A stretch of 13,864 nt of DNA from Fidelibacterota bacterium TCS55 (GTDB lineage Bacteria > Fidelibacterota > Marinisomatia > Marinisomatales > TCS55). Location of the stretch: positions 10,268 through 24,131 of the forward strand of contig CAJJBS010000022.1 in NCBI GenBank assembly GCA_905182385.1, written 5' to 3'. Below, piece after piece: positions 1 to 9,300 of the stretch. How positions within the stretch are numbered: position 1 is the stretch's first letter; each line of letters begins with the position of its first letter. The notes below the pieces were generated by a model. It searched no databases. It was not told the origin of the DNA and worked only from the letters and a program-made list of their open reading frames with translations. Position numbers and translations under genes: made by a program.

Positions 1-23
1 TACGGGGCAGTCTTTTATAAACA

Positions 24-53
24 AAAGAGCCTCACGCTTAGGTGAGGCTCTTT
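24..53 (-). terminator. Strong hairpin terminator, probably bidirectional, after the cupin gene
   Basis: A perfect 12-bp stem (24-35 pairs with 42-53) encloses a 6-base loop (36-41). Read on the minus strand it starts 17 bases past the stop codon of the cupin gene and is followed by a T-rich tail (TTTTGTTTAT), the classic rho-independent layout. On the plus strand the stem ends in TTT followed by a T-rich tract, so it could also stop transcription entering from the left. Confidence 0.88.
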
Positions 54-69
54 CTAATCTTATTAAAAA

Positions 70-447
70 CTAATTTTTGCCTTTTTTCAATTTTTTATGT
101 TCTACTAAAAGAATTCGCACTGTAGTATCTCCAACATTTTTGACTTGATGTGTCACTTCTCTTGGGATATGAATGACTTCACCTTCTTTATGAGTTGTGG
201 GCTTGCCACTATTTCCATTCAGATTGGTAACTTTATTAGTTCCACCCTCTAAAAAATATGCTGTAAATGGATTATGTTTATGCATTTTATCGGATTGACC
301 TGGCTTAAAAGTCACTTCCATAACTTTTACATCATCATTCTCTAGTAGGACTTTATAAACCTCTGGAGAAACTTTTTCTGGTAATTGCCCAAATAGTAAA
401 TTTCCGTTAAAAATAGCTACAAAGATAAAAAATAAAACTTTATTCAT
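70..447 (-). CDS. Small exported cupin-fold protein
   Basis: This is a 125-residue single-domain cupin with an N-terminal signal peptide (hydrophobic residues 4-20, likely cut near G20-Q21), so it probably acts in the periplasm or outside the cell. Cupin motif 1 is visible around residues 49-69 (PG near 49-50, H56 and H58 as the HxH pair, GG at 68-69). Motif 2 is around 89-105 (G89, P95, H100, N104). H56, H58 and H100 are the likely metal ligands. The Glu usually found 3-4 residues after the HxH pair is not at its normal spacing; the nearest is E67. The start is supported by AGAGG (454-458) six bases upstream of ATG. The gene stands alone between terminators at 524-553 and 24-53. The substrate cannot be told: small cupins of this type include sugar-binding, dioxygenase-like and purely structural members. 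Confidence 0.85.
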   Translation of the reverse strand: MNKVLFFIFVAIFNGNLLFGQLPEKVSPEVYKVLLENDDVKVMEVTFKPGQSDKMHKHNPFTAYFLEGGTNKVTNLNGNSGKPTTHKEGEVIHIPREVTHQVKNVGDTTVRILLVEHKKLKKGKN

Positions 448-523
448 TATGAACCTCTTTTAGTTTCTTGAACTTACAAAAAACAATCTAACTATGTTGA
501 GTTTTTTGGTTGAAAAAGTGTAA

Positions 524-553
524 ACAAAAAAGCACCTCAATAAAGAAGGGCTT
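524..553 (-). terminator. Rho-independent terminator downstream of the tRNA-Pro relic
   Basis: On the minus strand AAGCCCTTC (545-553) pairs with GAGGTGCTT (530-538), with one C-T mismatch and one G-T wobble, around a 6-base loop. A run of six T (526-531) partly overlaps the stem and is followed by GTTT. It lies 27 bases beyond the 3' end of the tRNA relic, where a tRNA terminator is expected, and just upstream of the cupin gene, which it would insulate from transcription coming from the right. A second pairing is possible between the relic's acceptor bases 585-590 and 533-538. Confidence 0.65.
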
Positions 554-580
554 CTTGTCTATTAATAGAGGTCTCCCTCA

Positions 581-624
581 AGTCGAGGTGAAAGGATTCG
601 AATCTTTGACCCCCTGCTCCCAAA
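581..624 (-). pseudogene. Relic of the 3' half of tRNA-Pro(UGG); possible att site
   Basis: Read on the minus strand, this stretch has, in order, an anticodon loop TTTGGGA (anticodon TGG followed by G37, as in tRNA-Pro), the 3' anticodon strand GCAGG, a short variable region, a T-arm with loop TTCGAAT, the acceptor strand CACCTCG, discriminator A, then CT. No 5' half is present: nothing about 72 bases upstream can pair with CACCTCG, and there is no D-arm. The 5' anticodon strand matches poorly, and the closing pair of the T-stem is A-C rather than the conserved G-C. It is therefore not a working tRNA. Such 3' fragments are typical of the distal end of elements that integrate into tRNA genes, but simple decay of an old tRNA copy is also possible. 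Confidence 0.68.
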
Positions 625-663
625 GATGAATTTGAGAATCTCAATCTTGCCTGATTTATATAT

Positions 664-730
664 AAAAAAAGCCCCTACCAAAAGTGTCATTATCTACCGT
701 TATAGCGGGAAAACTGTGGGGAAAGTTTTC
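664..730 (-). terminator. Possible transcription end of the giant-protein operon
   Basis: This lies 49 bases past the stop of the last operon gene. A 7-bp inverted repeat (709-715 with 724-730, 8-base loop) is followed further along by a small CCGC/GCGG-type hairpin near 697-708 and then GGGGC plus seven T (664-670). None of the hairpins directly abuts the T-run, so this is a weak terminator candidate. Apart from the terminator, the tRNA relic and this element, the gene-free stretch 448-778 shows nothing recognisable and no convincing short gene. Confidence 0.3.
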
Positions 731-778
731 ATTTAAATCATTTCGAATATCGATTGAGGGGAGGGGAAGAAAACTAAT

Positions 779-2002
779 TTATTTAGTCAAGGTTTTACTG
801 TCTAAAAAATTACGGGAAGAATATTTTTTAATTCTATTTATGATTTTTTCAGATTGAAAACTAATATCAAATTCATCAATATAGCCAATAGCATCTCCCT
901 TCCTATCGGAAATGATAAAAAAACCATCCCTATATAATGGTAAAACATTAACTTTTTCACCTTTTTGAATTATTTGAATTACACTAGATGTAACTGAAGG
1001 AAATTTTAAAATATTTGCATTAAAAAGTGTTGTTCCAGTTTCAAGCTCTTCTTTATATATGGACTCTTTCAATTTTCCAAAATCATAATCACGTATAATA
1101 GAATTGTTATTATTTAGAGCTTTTTTAACTGTTGGATCAATAGGAAAATCACTACTTGTTGACGGTTCTAAAATAAAAGTCCCATCAGTTGATGCAATCA
1201 CTTTCTGCCTTCCTTTTACTATTAAGACCTCTCCAGTAATTGCACTTTCTACTATAAAACTACCCGTTTTTCCAATAAATTGAACAATCCCTTTAGATGA
1301 ATCTAGTTTTACAGCAAAGATTGTTCCTTTTACTGAGGCGGTTCCAATTGAAGTCTTAACTTGAAATGAACGATTTTTAATATTATTTATATTATTGATT
1401 AATACACCATTAATAAGGTCTAATTCATCTCTTGATTCATTTTGGTTTAATTTAAAAGTTGTATTCTCTTTTATTTTAATAATTGATTTTGATTCTACAT
1501 ATTGAAGAGCTGAAAAAGAAGGGGCTTCTCCAGTACTAACAGTATCTTTATCATAAATCCCTTCACCTATATATGCATCATTAAATAAAGCTCTATCAAA
1601 ATGTTTGATATTTACATCGCCGTTTAGTTTAATAAAAGCTGCCGTTGGATCTACACTATCATTTTCCAGTAAAGGCTTTTTCCATTCTAAGAATAATTGA
1701 TAAATAATTTCCCTGGGCTGTGCATAAGCTAGAAAGCCAACACCAATGAATTGCTTCTCCTCTAAAAAAAACATACTTGATATTGAAAATAAAAGATAAT
1801 TTTCAACTCTGAAGTTTTGATTAAGAAACTCTTGAATACTAGACTGTGAAACCTTTAAATCTTTAGATAAAATATAACTTTCAGCTTTATTTTTCATCAT
1901 TTCATCAGATGGGTTTTTCCATATAAAGAAAAAGATAGCCACAAAGACTAAAGTGGCAATATTTTTATTGAAAAATGAACTCAAAATATTGTTTTTGATC
2001 AA
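779..2002 (-). CDS. Membrane-anchored FecR-like domain protein with C-terminal SH3-like domain (paralogue 2)
   Basis: This 407-residue protein has one membrane helix (about 15-28), so the rest should be extracytoplasmic. Residues 29-95 (KNPSDE, then NYLLFSI and FIGVGF) resemble the short bacterial DUF4359-type pattern, a tentative match. Residues about 118-275 look like a FecR domain: an IKLNGDV strand, then GIYDKDTVSTGE, and the diagnostic FQVKTSIGTASVKGTIFAV stretch (213-231). Residues about 325-380 form a small beta-rich SH3-like domain with LPLYRDGFFII and IGYIDE. This C-terminus aligns with that of the neighbouring gene product (LPLYRDGF/YPIYRSGF, IGYIDEFD/LGYADADL, SSRNFLD/KSRFIID). The start is TTG at 2002, forming TTGA with the upstream gene's stop; an in-frame TAA lies immediately before it, so no longer reading is possible. 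There is no Shine-Dalgarno sequence, which suggests translational coupling. No TonB-transducer or sigma-factor partner is in view, so iron-type signalling by analogy with FecR is not supported. Confidence 0.8.
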   Translation of the reverse strand: MIKNNILSSFFNKNIATLVFVAIFFFIWKNPSDEMMKNKAESYILSKDLKVSQSSIQEFLNQNFRVENYLLFSISSMFFLEEKQFIGVGFLAYAQPREIIYQLFLEWKKPLLENDSVDPTAAFIKLNGDVNIKHFDRALFNDAYIGEGIYDKDTVSTGEAPSFSALQYVESKSIIKIKENTTFKLNQNESRDELDLINGVLINNINNIKNRSFQVKTSIGTASVKGTIFAVKLDSSKGIVQFIGKTGSFIVESAITGEVLIVKGRQKVIASTDGTFILEPSTSSDFPIDPTVKKALNNNNSIIRDYDFGKLKESIYKEELETGTTLFNANILKFPSVTSSVIQIIQKGEKVNVLPLYRDGFFIISDRKGDAIGYIDEFDISFQSEKIINRIKKYSSRNFLDSKTLTK

Positions 2003-3357
2003 TTATCTATAATAAAGCGACTTTTAGATAAATCAATAATTTTTCCAAGACGATCTTCTGAAGAAAAATTAATTAAATCTGCGTCTGCATAGCCCAAGGG
2101 ACCCGTTCCAAGTCTTCCTATTACGACAAACCCTGATCTATAAATTGGGTAAACAATAAATTTTTCTTGATCAGAAATAGAAGAGACCAATTCTGAATTT
2201 ATATTTGGAAAATAATAGACAGGAATATCACCCATCAGAGGCGTCTCTAAATAAGTCACAATTGATTCTTGTTTTATTATATCAGGAGCTATATTAAAAT
2301 CATACTCTCTAGTTTTATCATAGTTTTCTACGGGTTTAGGTGGAGCTGGTTTTATTGCTTTTATAATTATCTTAGGTTTTAGCTTTGGTGTGATTTTAAG
2401 TTTTTTCTGGACAATTTTAATTGGTTTTATTTTTTTAACAGGGGCATCTTCAATTGGTAAAATTACCAACTTTTTATTTGGTCCAATGTTGAAATCTAAT
2501 TCATTTGCCAAGGACCAAATTAATTGTCCGATATTTGTTGAAAATAATTTTTGCTGTTTTATCATTCTTAAGCTCAACCCACTTAATTCATTCTTTACCT
2601 TAGCTTTACCTTCAATAGTCACAAACTGATCTTGTCCTTTATTAAATAATAAATTCATTAAGGTAACGTCTTGATCGTCAATAGTCACTTTAGAATTCTG
2701 AGAGACAAAAACTGTAGGTTTTATCGAGCTCATTATATTTGCATGAATTTTCCCTTCTTTTATTTTATAAAGATTGGTCGATTCGTTAAATACTATTTGT
2801 GCATTTGTATTATTATACATTACTATAACTGAATTTTCATTATTAATTATAAAACTAATATAAGATGGATATTTACCCACGGTAATTTGATCCCCATTTT
2901 TAATAATTTTACCGGGGTAAAGATTCTCGTTTGATTTTAAATCACCTTTAGATAAGATACTTACATTCCCATACTGAACTAATATTCGAGCCACTTGATC
3001 GGGATTTAACAGTTTCTTTTTTAATTTATCTTCTGTAAATAAAATTTTCGACGAATCTATTGCTACTTCAACCTTATTTTCATCTACTAATATAGTCTCT
3101 TCCTTAAGGTTCTCATTGACTGAACTAGGTATAGTTTCTCTTATAGAATTATTAATTTTTTCAAAATTTAAAGTCGTTATAGAATTGAGAATTCTAGTAT
3201 TATTTAGAATTAAGAATAAAAAGAAAATAACAGAAATAAAAAATATAATTATAAATGTATAATCTTTTTTTTCTACTTTAGAAAGTTTTGAGTCTTCACT
3301 GGAAACAAACTTTCCAGTATTCTTCTCTCTGGGTGCACTCTTTTTTTGTTTTTTCAT
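1999..3357 (-). CDS. Membrane-anchored FecR-like domain protein with Pro/Lys-rich linker and SH3-like domain (paralogue 1)
   Basis: This 452-residue protein has a very basic cytoplasmic N-terminus (1-32), one transmembrane helix (about 34-52), and then an extracytoplasmic part. A variable stretch (53-115) leads to a FecR-like beta domain (about 120-275) with VQYGNVSILSKGD, YPGKIIKNGDQITVGKYP and YKIKEGKIHANI, the layout of a FecR fold although the conserved GT-type loop is degenerate. A Lys/Pro-rich linker follows (about 303-343, with repeated KIKPIK / KLKPK / KPAPPKP pieces), which could span or bind the cell wall. Residues about 368-428 form an SH3-like domain (IPVYYFP, YPIYRSGF, GPLGYADADL). 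Its ATG overlaps the stop of the giant gene (ATGA, 3354-3357) and its own stop overlaps the TTG start of the next gene, so the three are likely co-translated. The shared domain order with the next gene indicates an old duplication. A function in anchoring or assembling the giant protein is inferred only from the operon. Confidence 0.8.
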   Translation of the reverse strand: MKKQKKSAPREKNTGKFVSSEDSKLSKVEKKDYTFIIIFFISVIFFLFLILNNTRILNSITTLNFEKINNSIRETIPSSVNENLKEETILVDENKVEVAIDSSKILFTEDKLKKKLLNPDQVARILVQYGNVSILSKGDLKSNENLYPGKIIKNGDQITVGKYPSYISFIINNENSVIVMYNNTNAQIVFNESTNLYKIKEGKIHANIMSSIKPTVFVSQNSKVTIDDQDVTLMNLLFNKGQDQFVTIEGKAKVKNELSGLSLRMIKQQKLFSTNIGQLIWSLANELDFNIGPNKKLVILPIEDAPVKKIKPIKIVQKKLKITPKLKPKIIIKAIKPAPPKPVENYDKTREYDFNIAPDIIKQESIVTYLETPLMGDIPVYYFPNINSELVSSISDQEKFIVYPIYRSGFVVIGRLGTGPLGYADADLINFSSEDRLGKIIDLSKSRFIIDN

Positions 3358-6300
3358 TTTAATAGCAACATCTTTTTAACCGATTGGTTGTTTTGTGTTT
3401 TTAAAAAATAAAAGTATGTTCCGGTTGAGACTTGATTGCCGAATTGGTTAGTCCCATTCCACCTAACATTATATTTACCTGCCCATTGTTCATTGTTTAC
3501 TAAGGTAATTACTTCTTGGCCAAGAATATTATATATAACCAATAAAACCTTACCGTCATTTGGAATTTCATACTTAATAGTAGTAATAGGATTAAAAGGA
3601 TTTGGATAATTATCATTAAGAACAAATTCTTTCGGTATTAAGCTTATTAATTCTGCAATTTTTGTCTCAACCCATGATTGATCACCATATATTAAATAGA
3701 TTCTTTTACCAATATCTGTTTTGGTATCATTCTTAAGCTCAAAATTATTTTCCTTGATGAGGTCAAATCTTTTTTGATTCGTTAAATCAAACAATATTAA
3801 TTGATGCCCTTCTTTAAGTGCCCCTTTAATATCAACTTCAACCTCAACTGTTCCTTCTTTAGATTTTAATAATCCATACCATAATCCTTCATTTTGATCC
3901 ATCATGCGAATATCATCTCTTAATGGATATTCAATTCCGTTGGCAGCATGTTTATACATCCAATCAAACCTAACACCATATTCTCCATCTGGAGTATATG
4001 GCTCAGCCGGATTATCTAATCCATCATATTCATTCAATGCTTCGGGGTGAAAGCCTGCATTGTTATTAAGATCGGCATCTTTATTCGTATAAAAATCAAC
4101 TTTAGCATTCCACTCACCTTTATTATCAAATGAGAAAATGCCATTGTAAAGGTTTGCAATCTGGCTCCCGGATTTCTCTGCTTGCGTAATGCCAACTCGT
4201 AAAGTTCTAGTTGTATCGGCTTTATTGCATATGATATAACCTCCAAAAGATTTTACCGTATCAACTACTCCAGACCAGGCATTTGTTCCAGTGTAAGTAA
4301 GTGGTCCACAATATTCAATCTGGCTAACATCACCCATTAAAAAAGTAAAAGGATATGGATTCCCAACAAAATTCCATCCTGGCTCAAGAATCCATTCTAA
4401 AGTATCTACGTTATCAACGATGCCAGACCCAAGCGAGAAATCACATACTGGGTCCCCTTTTTTATAGATGAAATAACTTTTGCCTGGCTGAATTGAACTT
4501 GCTTCAACAGATGTACCATTCTCATAGGTATATATCACAAAAGAGTTTTTATCTATCTTCCCAAATCCATTATAGAATACAGATTCAATTGCTTTATTAT
4601 CTAAGTCACTAGGAATAGAAATTAATACCCAAGTATCACCTGGAATACATTCATCAATTGAAATTGACCCTTCAGGTATTTTTATAGGTACACTTGAAAG
4701 TCCTGACTGCGAACCAAAACCAAGAATATCTTTTGCACTAAAATAATATTGTAGACCATTAAGCGTAATCAAGCTTGTATCAATTAGTTGTTCTACATCT
4801 ACATATCTAGCATTAAAAATATTTTGATCAACAGGGCTTGATTGAGCATTAATATTATAAAGGTTAAATGGTTGAAAACTATTTTTACCTCCTTCAGAAA
4901 CAAATAGAGACACATCTTGGAGCGGAATTGAGTCTCTTACAGAGGCAGAAATTGTAACATCGTCAACTTTATAAAGAACTGTATCTTTATCCGTTAGAAT
5001 ATTATAAATATCAGGCGGCAACTGATCTTGCTCAACATTAATAATTACGGTGGTTGTATCGCAAAGTTCTGTTTCGTCGCATATTGAGTAGATCAAAGAA
5101 TCTTCGCCAAAAAATTGCTGAAGGGTGCTATAATCAATAATCAAAGATGAGTCTTGATAGACGGTTGCAAGCGCACCACCAAAAGTTGGGATCGCAGTGG
5201 CAGAGCCAGGAGTGTTATCGCCATAAATTCTTAGAGTCGATACTTCAATATCATTTTCCACATCATAATCATTTTGAACAATATTAATTGTGTCTTTATT
5301 GGTTTGAAAAATTTCAATAGAATCAGTTAGTGCAATTGGTGGGTCTGGCACACTCACTACACTTACAGTAACTACTGCAGTTGCAATATTACCCGCTTTG
5401 TCTGTTACACAATATTTAAACGTGTAATATCCATTATAGTCTTTTTCCGGATTAACTTGAATTGTTGGTTCCCCAGTTCCCAAGCTTACATCCTTCTTAA
5501 GGGTGTCTGCCTCTTCCCCTGGTAGAGATATGTAACCGTATTTAGGTTCATCACAAAGTGAGTAATTCAAAGTATCTCCATCAGCATCAAAAGCAATTAA
5601 TTCAAAATCAAGTGGCGTGTCTTCAAAAAGATATAAATTTATAGTATCTTGAGCAGTTGAAAAAATTATAGGCGCATCTTCAACGGGAAGAATCTCAATT
5701 ACTAAAGTTGCACTATCTGATAAACCGGTTTCATCTGAAAAACTGTAAATTAAAATATCCGTTCCAAAGTAATCAGGGGCAGGCTCTACAAGAATTAAAC
5801 TGTCGTTGTTGACTGTAGCATTATTAGCATTGCTATTAAACTCTTCAATAAATGATTCTATAATTGTTAATGTAGAATCTATATCACCGTCTTCATCTGT
5901 ATCATTGCTTAGAACGCTAACCAATGTGTCACCATAGTCCTCATTAAAACGGATTGTATCATTAAAAGCGATAGGCTTTCTTCCTTTTTTTACTGTTACA
6001 TATATTTTACCAGTACTATTTAAAAGCGTCCCATCAGAAATTTCATATTCAATTGAATCAAGACCAACATAATCTGGGATTGAGCTGTAGTTTAATACCA
6101 CTATAAAGCTTGTATCTGACCTTACGCCTACTGTTCCAGATCCACTGTAGGATTTAATGTTAAGTGAGCTTGCGATTAGATCTCCATCAGGGTCACTAAC
6201 GTATGGAGAGACATTTAGGTCGTAAATAAGTCCAGCACCTACAACAATATTTATATTTTCAGCAATTGGCTGATCGGGAACACTTGCAATATTAACAATT

Positions 6301-9300
6301 ATCTCTGCGTTATCAGTTAGCTCTCCATCATTTGTAATAAAACCAAAATTAACTATACCAAATTCATTTGCATTAGGGGTAAAAATAACTTTTTGTTCTG
6401 AATTGAATACCCTGTCGCCTTCATTGACAAAACCGGTTTTTGTTGTCCCATCATTTGTCTGATATAAAAATCCTGCACTTGGAAGAGAGGTAATAGAAAA
6501 GGCTAAAGGATCATTTTCCAAATCTGCTCCACTAACTTGAATGGTTTTGGTTTCATCTTCATCGATATTAATAGTATCATTATTTGCAATTGGCGGATCA
6601 TTTACACCTAAAATTATAAACTGAACGACTCCATTTTCACTCGTACTAAAAGGATCGGAAGCATTAAATAAAATGGAATCTTTACCAAAGAAATCTGCCT
6701 TTGCCTTATATATAAGGCTATTGATATCATCAGTTATGCCAGACGGGACACTGCTAATTTGCACACCATTACTTTGAGATAATATCCCATTTTTAGGAAG
6801 TGATAATACTTTAAAAGTTAAGGCGTCAGCTTCAATATCTGAGCCTTCTAATATTAATACCTGCATTGAATCTTCATTTAATTCAAATTGTTTGTTTAAA
6901 ACAATTGGGACATCATTGATTGGTGTAATTGTGATTTTAAAGGTATCTAAAATAGCTTTTCCGTTTGAGATCCCCTCGATTATAAGATTAATCACACCAA
7001 ATTGATTATCAATTAAATCAAAGGTTATGCTGTCTCCTTCTATGTTTATTGAAGCGATTGAAATATTATCATTCGATTGAATTCTTACAGTTATTGAATC
7101 ATTTGCATTATCAATATCTGTAAAAAGATCAGCGATAGAAATAACACCATCATCTGCATCTTCATCAATGATAACATCACTAAGTGCATTAGCTATTGCT
7201 GGGGCATCATCAACTGGGGTCACAGTAACAATCAATGTGTCATTAACCGTCTTCCCATTTGATGTCCCCTCAATTACAATTGTAGCCACACCTGAAGAGT
7301 TAGTATCAAAAATAAGGTTTAAATCGTTTCCAACTAATGTGTGAGTGACTAAATCAGAGTTGTTATTTGAAATCAAAACTTTGGTAATCTTTGTGTCATC
7401 ATTGTCAATATCTGTAAATACAGAAACAAGGTCAATCAAAGTAGTCTCTGCATCTTCACTCACCGTCAAATCGCTAACTGCATTGGCAACTATTGGTGAA
7501 TCATCAACCGGATTAACTATAACAACTATAGTATCGTCTACCGTTAAACTATTTGAGGTCCCACGATAAATAATAAGAATGCCATCTCCATCAGTATTTT
7601 GATTTTCTTGAAAATCTAATGTTAAAATATTATCTGAAAGATCCACTGTAACAATTGATTCATTCCCTTTGTCCACTAAGGATAGTTGAATCGAAGTGTT
7701 TTCATTATCAATATCATTAATAACATTACTTAGGTCTATTACAGTATTATCAGCATCTTCATTAACGGTGACATCGCTCGGCGCATTTGCTACAGTAGGA
7801 GCGTCATCAACTGCATTAACAATAATTTGAAATGTGTCATCAGCTGTTTTTCCATTTGACGTCCCTCTTATAACTAATTCAGCTGTTCCATTTTGATTGT
7901 TTTGAAAATTCAGGGTAAGTGTTTTCCCTGATATACTGGTTGTAATTAACGCACTATTATTATTGCTTAAAACACTTGGCGTTATATCTGAGTCATTATT
8001 ATCTATATCTGTAAACACTAAACTCAGATCAATTGTACTGTTGGATGCATCTTCGCTTACAGCTATATCGTCAATCAAGTTTGCTACCGTTGGTCCGTCA
8101 TCAACCGGATTAACAGTAACAACTATGGTATCATCAACCGTTAAACCATTTGAGCTTGCGCGATAGATGATGGCCATATTCCCATCTCCAGTATTTTTAT
8201 TATCCTGGAAATCTAATGTTAATGTTTTCCCAGAAAGGGAGGAGGAGACAATAGATTCGTCTCCCTTAGAAACTAAAGAAAATGAAATATTTGTATTGTC
8301 ATTATCAACATCATTAATGACATTGCTTAGGTCTATTACAGTATTATCCGCATCTTCATTAACCGTAACATCGCTAGGCGCATTTGCGACTGTAGGTGCG
8401 TCATCTGTATTTGGTACCGTGATTGTAACTGAAACAATTTCACTAGTTAAGGAACCGGGGTCTGTAACAGTAAAGTTGTAAGTAATAGTGCCGTAAAAAT
8501 TTTCATCTGGTGTGAATTTTATTTGTTTAGCAGAAGAAGTCACATTTGTATTATTACTACTTATACCCGAATCATCACTTTGCTTTAATGTGCCATCTGT
8601 TGATATAGATGTAATCGTATAGGTTGAAATTACATCGGCATCTGGATCTGAGGATGCTAAGGTTATAACTACATCCGAAGCATCTTCACTAACAGTAATG
8701 TTTTGTGCTGTTGCTACAGGTTTTTCATTTAAATCATCGATTGCTATATTAATTGTTCCAGCTGATGATGTATTTGTACCATCGCTAACGGTAACGCCCA
8801 GCGCATAGCTAGATGTTTCTTCGTGGTTAACAGAGGCTGCTGTTGTAATTGCTCCTGTAGATGAATTTATAGCAAACTTACCCGCGGCATTTCCACTTGT
8901 AATTGTCCAACCACTAAATGTTGTTGAGCTTCCATCTCCATCTGTTGCTCTTGGAGTTCCTACAGAAGTTCCTGATGCTACATTTTCATTTATTGAGAAT
9001 GAAGAATCCACTACAACGGGTGCAAGGTCATTAATATCCGTCACGTTTATAGTGATTGTCTTGGTAGCTGAAAAAACTGAACCATCGCTCACTTTTACTG
9101 TAAGCGTATAGCTTGTTGTTGTTTCATAGTCTAAGCCTCCAGCTATTGTGATCACGCCACTAGATGCATTTAATGCAAATTTTCCAGCGTCATTACCTGA
9201 GACAATGGTCCAATTGCTCAAGCCATCACCATCGGAATCTGTTGCTGCAATTGCTCCACTATTACCAGAGACTGCTGTCCCATTATTAGCATTTTCTGCT

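Noticed and set aside
448..530. Bacteroidetes-type or sigma-70 promoter for the cupin gene
   Set aside because: A promoter must lie here, but no pair of -33/-7 or -35/-10 boxes with proper spacing stands out from the AT-rich background, so none was annotated.
581..655. Complete tRNA-Pro gene
   Set aside because: No 5' acceptor strand complementary to CACCTCG and no D-arm exist, and the anticodon stem is mismatched, so only a 3' relic is annotated.
779..2002. Anti-sigma factor of the FecR type
   Set aside because: There is no ECF sigma gene or TonB-dependent receptor in the window and no sigma-binding N-terminal domain; only the FecR-like extracytoplasmic fold is supported.
2390..2629. Plus-strand 79-codon frame with a hydrophobic start
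   Set aside because: It lies opposite the Lys-rich linker of the first FecR/SH3 gene. AAA/AAG and ATT codons read backwards give Phe/Leu/Asn, which mimics a membrane segment.
8167..8481. Plus-strand open frame of 104 codons opposite the S-type repeats
   Set aside because: Similar frames recur opposite each S unit (7345-7569, 7963-8166), which shows that they are antisense shadows of the repeat codons.
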